Assembly: GCF_009017415.1 (NCBI RefSeq)
Contig: NC_092409.1
Location: forward strand, 1,612,001 to 1,676,000
Origin: Aspergillus flavus
Lineage: Eukaryota; Ascomycota; Eurotiomycetes; Eurotiales; Aspergillaceae
DNA: 64,000 nucleotides
Direction: 5' to 3'
Part shown: piece by piece, positions 58,404-64,000 of the stretch
How positions within the stretch are numbered: the first letter of the stretch is position 1
How the letters are laid out: each line of letters opens with the position of its first letter
The notes under the pieces: generated by a model
The model's input: the letters and a program-made list of their open reading frames with translations, nothing else
The model's database searches: none
What the model was told of the DNA's origin: nothing
Program-made: the position numbers and the translations under genes

Positions 58404-59518
58404 TCACCTTTCATGCAGTTATCAACATGCCATGTTGATGGCTTACATTCTTTCATGTACAATCCATGGTCATTGCATATTTTCTGGATTCATGGCTTCA
58501 AAGAGTCCTTAGTCGAGCGCTCTCACTTCCAACAAAAGACATCATGTATAGACAGTCTTATAGGTAGACCCATGTCTATATATCCAGAACGCAGTCTTAT
58601 CACTTGACCATGGCGGCCTCACACGTACCATCCAATTGAGTGTGAAACAATGATCATTATTGCAACTGTATGTCAGATAAGGAATAGTCTCCTAGTTCAC
58701 CATGCACGTACGAGTGTCTGTACGTGAGGTAATTGCACTAAGTTGGCAATATTAGCGGCAGGGGCGGGATCATGATTCATTTCAGATGATTCTCCTTCGC
58801 CTAGCAGTACCGGGCATGCTATAGCAGGGTACCTTTATTAAGCCCCCAATCAGCTATCTGTCTGACTCGATAAGGAGGTGTGCAATACTCGAGTCGTGTA
58901 TACCCTGTAGCACACACACGGAGTTAACGCACAGATTGTGTACGTATGCTAATATATACCTACCTTGTCATTGGCGCAACGAAAAGCCTACTTGCGAACT
59001 ATAGGATCCTGGATGTAGACTACCAGGTAGCTCAGAGACAATCCAACATCGTGCTACATACATGTACCGCCCCGTATTACGAACGGCTGCTGCGTATCAT
59101 TTCCTCAATGGTAAAGGAGAGATTTTTAAACTAGGGTTTGAGCCTAATTAACTCGACTCCTTCCCGATGGTCGATCCCGCTTCCCCGTCGGCGATCGACA
59201 CCCGGAGCATCATTGCGCGCACCAGACGGGCAATTACCATGAGACGTACACTAGTCGTATAGATGGTGTTCATAAAGTCAATGAAGAATAGACGCAAGAG
59301 GCCCAAGTGCTCGAAGTATTCGGCGATAATAGAGCGTTGAAACTTTAGTATTTCTTCACATATACCGCTCCTTAACTTGCAAGGATCTACATGAAATCAT
59401 GACCACCACAATGCATCGGACTAAGCAAAACTCCCCTTCTATTCCAGTTCTTCGTCTTGCCCGAAGAGGCCAGGCTCGTTAACTCTTATCCGGTTGACGA
59501 GAGTTCCAACACCACCAG
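58404..59518. other. Intergenic
   Basis: About 1.1 kb. A minus-strand open frame of about 80 codons at 59152-59390 (contains EYFEHLGLLRLFFIDFMNT) lacks a start and sits downstream of the precursor gene. It may be 3' sequence or a relic; I do not call it. Confidence 0.45.
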
Positions 59519-59773
59519 CTATTGCAAGCTACGTTTCTCTGACCAACTGTTGCGAACGAAGTCGTCTGCGTCCTCGCTGCGTTTTTCCGACCAACTGTTG
59601 CGGACGAGATCATCGGCGTCTGTGACGGCTTGATTTGATAAAGAAGCAGTCAGCTCACGGATGCTTTATGGATAATATAAGGGACAAGGAATGTCAGTAC
59701 CACTCCCAGTAGGGAAAGCTGTTGCTGCGCCCAGAGCGAGCATAAGGAGGGAGATGTATGTGGTGGTTCGCAT
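59519..59773 (-). CDS. Kex2-processed RiPP precursor with two 16-residue repeats
   Basis: Minus strand exons 59701-59773 and 59519-59628, with a 72-nt intron (GTACTG donor, GCTGAC branch, ATCAAG acceptor), give 60 residues. Residues 1-19 are a signal peptide (MRTTTYISLLMLALGAATA). The mature part holds two near-identical 16-residue units: DADDLVRNSWSEKR and DADDFVRNSWSEKR, each ending in a Kex2 site (Lys-Arg). This layout (signal, acidic spacer, short repeated core, KR) is that of fungal Kex2-processed repeat proteins, including dikaritin precursors of the ustiloxin type. The likely core lies in LVRNSW/FVRNSW, with Trp (and Phe) as candidates for side-chain linkage. It neighbours two UstYa genes. 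The intron and repeats are read directly; the RiPP role is inference from family and context. Confidence 0.8.
59534..59620 (+). repeat. Two 39-nt direct repeats, 48-bp period, in the RiPP precursor
   Basis: Units at 59534-59572 and 59582-59620 share GACCAACTGTTGCG and flanks, with several silent differences. They encode the repeated core and Kex2 unit. Confidence 0.9.
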
Positions 59774-60550
59774 TTTCTTTGCGGTCGCTTGCTATTGTGT
59801 CTGTTGGTTGATTAGGATGGGGATTGCTGTGTGCTTATACTTGAGTATCGGGAGTTATATATGCACTGCAGTGAGATGACCGGAAGCCCGAGCCCAATAA
59901 TGAGAGTAATACAGCGAGCGCGTACACCGAAGCAGAACCACATATTCGAGTGATAAATTGTAGATTGATAGTGTCGCCGTGGTGTATTGCGATTAATACT
60001 AATTGGCTACTGAAGAGACCACGGATTCTACGAGTGCTTACCCGTATTGTCCTGCTCTCCATGCACACGGACACGTATGGAACATGAATACGAGTCTCCG
60101 GTAGGTATCAAACATTTTGATTGCTCTGCAATCCTTTGCAATAACACGACCTCAACTTATAAAGATCACCGGTATACGTCCCAGGTTAGGATAAAAGCTT
60201 AGCGTCGATATTTCCTCCAATTATATGAGCCTGTTAGCCCAGAATTGGGTTTATGGTCTTGTGCATGGTCTAAGCACTGTCCCTTGGTTGTTTAGGCAAA
60301 ATCCTTCGCAATGTAACCCCTCGTATCTCTGTGAGGGCTTCTTGTGCTTACTGTCGATCCTTCAAGGAATGTAACGGGTTACGACAGGTATTGTTTCGAG
60401 TGATACAGTTCTACAGGTATGTATCGCACTTCACTATACTCGAACTGTTGCATGTACGTGTTCTGCATATTCCTCAACAATTCAACAAACTCATTGAATT
60501 TCAGATCATGACACCCTCCAGAAGGGTATCATATCAACTACCTGCACCCG
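59774..60550. other. Divergent promoter region between precursor and UstYa gene
   Basis: About 780 bp separating the precursor (-) from the first UstYa gene (+). Apart from the TATA-like box, no gene or clear motif. Confidence 0.5.
59857..59864 (-). promoter_or_regulatory. TATA-like box upstream of the precursor gene
   Basis: ATATATAA on the minus strand, about 84-91 bp before the precursor start codon. Position and sequence suit a core promoter; not tested. Confidence 0.4.
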
Positions 60551-61388
60551 ATGGGATTAAATGATTCCAGCCCAATCCCAAATAGAACTTCATCTCGCAC
60601 CAGAACCGGGGCACTGTTCATCCAAGTGATAGTGACATTCACAATAGCGCTCACACTGGGTCTAATCATCGGCCAGAGATTATCAGTCAACAAGTGGGAT
60701 GGACTTCTACGTGAGTAACACATTTCCCTCTAGCCGATGATGAATGCGTATACTGAGATCATGCATTTTGTTAGTACCTGAAGGTAATATCAAAACAGTC
60801 TGGGAGCATAACCTCACCTTTTCCCAACGTCCAACGCCCGAGTCTGAAGCCGCTTGGAATTCCATAATCCCAGGTAACTCCAAGCTCACGCTGCCAGGCT
60901 ATCAAAAACCTTATTAACAATTAATACGCGGGTCCAGTCGGACGAGGTTTCATTCATCATCCTGAAATCGCACCCTTTATTTCTAACATCGCTGTCTTTC
61001 ATCAGTTGCATTGCTTGGTTAGTTTACTTCTTGCATCTCCCCTATGTTATGCACAATTCTGATAATTGATATCCTGATTCTATAGCACGCAATTCTAGTC
61101 GCCTACTATGCCGCCGTTGAGGAATCTGACGTAGCCAAGGGCGCTCAGCGTCCGGACAATTACCTCCAACAGACGGGAGCGAGAATGGCCCCGTCGCATA
61201 TCCGACATTGCTTCGACTATCTTCGACAGGCGTTGATGTGTGCGGCGGATACTAATATGGAGGTGTTGGATCCTGAAACGCATACGACGAGTGGATGGGG
61301 GCAGGGCAAGCGGTGTCGAGACTATGATGAGGTCGTGATGTGGGCGGAGAAGTGGGCAAATTCGACAGATACGGGGATTGTTACTTAG
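60551..61388 (+). CDS. UstYa-family (DUF3328) RiPP oxidase, copy A
   Basis: Exons 60551-60710, 60775-60873, 60938-61017 and 61086-61388 give 213 residues, all in phase. A short polar N-terminus precedes a membrane helix (ALFIQVIVTFTIALTLGLII, about 22-41). The lumenal domain has WNSIIPGR-type family spacing (ESEAAWNSIIP, then VGRGF) and both diagnostic motifs: FHQLHCLH (His108, Cys112) and SHIRHCFDYLRQALMC (His151, His154, Cys155). UstYa proteins install oxidative side-chain cross-links in fungal RiPPs, using metal bound by the HxxHC motifs. The start at 60551 was chosen because the frame upstream is closed. Confidence 0.9.
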
Positions 61389-61523
61389 GTTTACTCATTT
61401 ACATAGGAGTGATGGGTTATGGCATGTATCTATAAGCCTATATTTCAAAGAAGAAGCTGGATTTAAAAGTGATAGATCCGAAAGCACACTATTCAATTTA
61501 CAAGTCCAACAACCCAATCAGAT

Positions 61524-62453
61524 CTACTGCGCCAACATTCCATAATCCCTCATATCCACCATCCTCGATCTGGCCCACTGATCCAGCGCCTCCCAATTCA
61601 CGCACTCATGATCGCTATACACCCGCGAATACGGTAACCCGTCTACCCAGCGGAAAGTCGCGAGGGTGGTGTCGCCCCGACACATGGCTGCTTCACGCCA
61701 GTACTCAAGACAGTGATCGATGTGAGCCTCCTCGCGAATACGGTCATCTTCTGTCATATTGGGGTAGTACCTGTCAAGGTGGAAATGGCGACGGATGCGT
61801 TTCTAAAAGGCAGGGTATTAGCTGCAATTTCCAATGGGGTTATGGATAGATGGATGGATGGCGCACGATGCAGTGGAGTTCGTGGTACACGGCTAATTCG
61901 GCGATGTAGCCGGTCTCATTTTTGAAGGCGATGCTCGGGTCTGGGAGATGGGAGAGTTCTTCTGGGGTGATTTTGATCGTCATGGCTAGGTTTTAAGGTT
62001 AGTGGTTTTCGATTGGATGGGGGGAGGAGGGCTTACGTTCTAGCAGATGTTTCCAGGCTGCGTCGAATTCGGGTCGAGGGTCGCCGGTGAAGACATTGTT
62101 TTCGATGTCTCGTTTGAGACGTCTTTGTTCGTAGGAGATAACATGTTTTGCGGGGGCTGTGAGATGGGTCAGTTCTGTTTGAGATACAATTGCGCTGGAT
62201 TTCCGTGTTCGAGGGGAAATAACATACAATAAGACAACTTTGGTCGTACGCACACCTTGCTCAATAGAGTAGCCCGCCACCAGAGGCCGAAGAGGACAAT
62301 GTTTGACAGTAATAATAGGGAATAGACAGTATAATGCCAGTAGATGGATCGTCCCTTCTGTGTATGAGGGACCCGCAGCTGTTCATGAGAAGTTCGGGAC
62401 TCTTCTATGTCTGATGAGGCTACAGGAGAGTAATCGTGCTTGGTGGTGTCCAT
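61524..62453 (-). CDS. UstYa-family (DUF3328) RiPP oxidase, copy B
   Basis: Minus strand exons 62228-62453, 62037-62156, 61867-61985 and 61524-61802 give 247 residues. The exon 1 donor at 62227 (GTATGT) was chosen over an earlier GTGTGC because it alone keeps phase and restores SYSPAKHVISYEQRRL. A membrane helix (IYWHYTVYSLLLLSNIVLFG) follows a polar N-terminus. The family signature FTGDPRPEFDAAWKHLLE leads to VYHELHCI (His150, His153, Cys154), KRIRRHFHLDRYYPNM, and AHIDHCLEYWREAAMCRGDT (His182, His185, Cys186). This is the YHELHCLxxIR subclass, more canonical than copy A. The two copies probably act together, as UstYa and UstYb do. Confidence 0.92.
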
Positions 62454-62802
62454 GATGGCTTCGTGCTCTGGAAGTCGTAGTTCCGAGGGGATGGTGGTTG
62501 TTATTGTCCACCTCTCTCTCTGGCACACTGGTTGAATTTTACACACTGGGACAGTATTGACAATACCACCAAGGATCAACGGTAGGTAGATACGAGCGGA
62601 GCACCCGACGGGGCTTCTGCAAAGCTAAAGCATCGTCACACTTCGGCTCTTGCAGAGTGCGGTAGTCAATCAGCCAGAATAGCCGGTTTTACCAATACGG
62701 AAATTGATAACTCAGTGTAGTCGTTGCTTTTGGGGCTTATCCAAGCTTCTCCTCCCACATTCCTCTTCAGAACCATGAATCTTCGTTCAGAAATAACTCG
62801 CG
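62454..62802. promoter_or_regulatory. Divergent promoter between UstYa copy B and methyltransferase
   Basis: 349-bp gap between divergent start codons. Suggests shared control of the pair; inference only. Confidence 0.45.
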
Positions 62803-63894
62803 ATGAAGTTGACAGCTTCATTTGCACACTCAAGATGCTACCCTTTCCGCCGCTTAGCAGTTCCATACCGTACTCGCAGACAATTCAGCACCGCAACGAT
62901 CCATCTCAACAAGGATGATTCCGCCAATGTATGGACATTGACCCAAGAGGATGTATCACACTACTGGAAAGGCTACCTCGCCACACGTCCCAAATACACA
63001 GACACATTCTACAACCTTATCTACGACTACCATGCCTCACACTCACAATCAAGCCTACCCCCATTCTCCGTCGCCCACGATGTCGGTGCTGGACCGGGCC
63101 AAGTCTCCGCGAAGCTCGCCCAGAGATTCTCCCACGTCGTCGTGAGCGACAATAACGAGAACCATGTCAATTATGCTAAGCACTTCCTTTCAACAACCAG
63201 TGTGCCACCATCCCGATTCTCCTTCGCCGTCGCAAAAGGCGAAGATCTGGGGTGCAAGTACCCACCCGCCTCCGCTGACCTAGTCGTCAGTGCACTCATG
63301 TTCCCGCTCATGGATACTATGTCTGCGCTGCGAAGCTTCCATACTCTCTTAAAGCCTGGCGGGACTCTGGCTGTGTGGTTTTATGGACGTGCACACTTCG
63401 CCGAGCTAGAGTATGCGGGATTGTGTCAACCACTCTTAGACAGGATAATCAATCATCATTTCTCAGGTGTGATTACCGGAGGAAGCCCGGAGCACACGGC
63501 GGGGTGGAAGCATGTGGCGGATGGCATAGCCAGTTGGTTGGATTATATCCCCTTCGCGGAAGAGAACTGGGGGTTTGTTGAGCGACATAAGTGGAATACC
63601 AAATGGACTAGTTTGGGGTTCTTTGGTAATGAGGCATGCGATTTTTCCGTGGAGCCGAGGAGTAGTGTCACGGACACGGAGACGGTTATTGAGAGGGACG
63701 ATAGGAGTCTCTGGAGGAAGGACTGGGATGTGGGCCAACTTCGTGAGTTCGTTAGGTATATTTACCCTTTCCAGGGGATGGAGGAGGAATATGTGAAGCC
63801 GCTGTGGGCGCAGTTGGAGAGAGAAATGGGCGGGTTGCACGCTAGGCGGGCATTCTCGTGGCCAGTGGTTTTGATTTTGGCGACGAGGAAGTGA
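62803..63894 (+). CDS. SAM-dependent methyltransferase
   Basis: Single exon of 363 codons. The class I fold is clear: HDVGAGPGQVSAKLAQRF (motif I, about 92-109), VVVSDNNENHV (post-I acidic turn), ADLVVSALMFPLMD and LLKPGGTLAVWFYG (motif III). Family resemblance is to the fungal Crg1/trans-aconitate-type group. The first 35 residues are Arg/Ser-rich and could be a presequence or an over-long start; a start further in is possible. In ustiloxin-type clusters a methyltransferase N- or O-methylates the peptide; the position beside two UstYa genes suggests a similar role here. Confidence 0.88.
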   Translation: MKLTASFAHSRCYPFRRLAVPYRTRRQFSTATIHLNKDDSANVWTLTQEDVSHYWKGYLATRPKYTDTFYNLIYDYHASHSQSSLPPFSVAHDVGAGPGQVSAKLAQRFSHVVVSDNNENHVNYAKHFLSTTSVPPSRFSFAVAKGEDLGCKYPPASADLVVSALMFPLMDTMSALRSFHTLLKPGGTLAVWFYGRAHFAELEYAGLCQPLLDRIINHHFSGVITGGSPEHTAGWKHVADGIASWLDYIPFAEENWGFVERHKWNTKWTSLGFFGNEACDFSVEPRSSVTDTETVIERDDRSLWRKDWDVGQLREFVRYIYPFQGMEEEYVKPLWAQLEREMGGLHARRAFSWPVVLILATRK

Positions 63895-64000
63895 TAGGAG
63901 ATTTGGTGAATACTGGTTGGAGTATGGGTAGATGATGGTTACTTCAACACTAGTTTTGATAGCTTGAATACACACACTCAGTAACTGAATGCATATCAGA

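Noticed and set aside
59152..59390. Open minus-strand frame of about 80 codons containing EYFEHLGLLRLFFIDFMNT, downstream of the RiPP precursor
   Set aside because: No start codon, no acceptor linking it in frame to the precursor, and no family recognised; kept only as a possible relic or 3' sequence.
1..64000. CRISPR arrays, operons, riboswitches, insertion sequences
   Set aside because: None seen; gene structure with introns shows a fungal nuclear genome.

Overview
This is a 64 kb stretch of a filamentous ascomycete nuclear genome, most likely Eurotiales (Aspergillus or Penicillium). The evidence is short 50-110 nt introns with GTAAG/GTACG-type donors and CTAAC/CTGAC branch sites, gene families typical of Aspergillus (ExgD glucanase, fungal rhodopsin-domain membrane protein, UstYa/DUF3328 proteins), a nuclear tRNA with an 11-nt intron, and long untranslated gaps. 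I placed exon boundaries by hand from splice signals and phase, and the exon lengths of the multi-exon models sum to whole codons. The one exception is the esterase, where no simple canonical join keeps frame.

Left part (0-30 kb): an FMN-binding PNPOx-like protein, a SIRT5-class sirtuin, a large Snf2-family ATPase, a decayed FAD amine-oxidase pseudogene, a long low-complexity gap, then a YANK/STK32-like AGC kinase. The kinase's last exon is interrupted by about 550 bp that carries two intact mitochondrial-type tRNAs (Phe, Leu), so it is a nuclear mitochondrial insertion (NUMT). Next come exgD (membrane GH5 exo-1,3-beta-glucanase), a stand-alone response-regulator receiver protein, a small single-pass membrane protein, and a 1325-residue coiled-coil protein.

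Middle (30-51 kb): mitochondrial ribosomal protein bL33m (MRPL39), two fungal proteins of unknown function, a tRNA-Lys(CUU), a small secreted cysteine-rich protein, an M20D amidohydrolase, an HSL-type esterase with a long disordered tail, and a divergent pair of housekeeping genes: IND1 (complex I Fe-S assembly) and BFR2 (SSU processome).

Right part (51.7-63.9 kb): what looks like a fungal RiPP (dikaritin-type, Kex2-processed) gene cluster. A 60-residue secreted precursor carries two near-identical 16-residue repeats, each ending in Lys-Arg. It lies beside two UstYa-type oxidases with both HxxHC motifs, a SAM methyltransferase, a GMC oxidoreductase, an SDR whose active-site Tyr is replaced by His, a BBE-type FAD oxidase and a rhodopsin-domain membrane protein. 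A working scheme is secretion and Kex2 cutting of the precursor, side-chain cyclisation by the UstYa pair, and tailoring by the other enzymes. No tyrosinase, P450, peptidase, transporter or cluster regulator is visible in the window, and the cluster may continue past the right edge.
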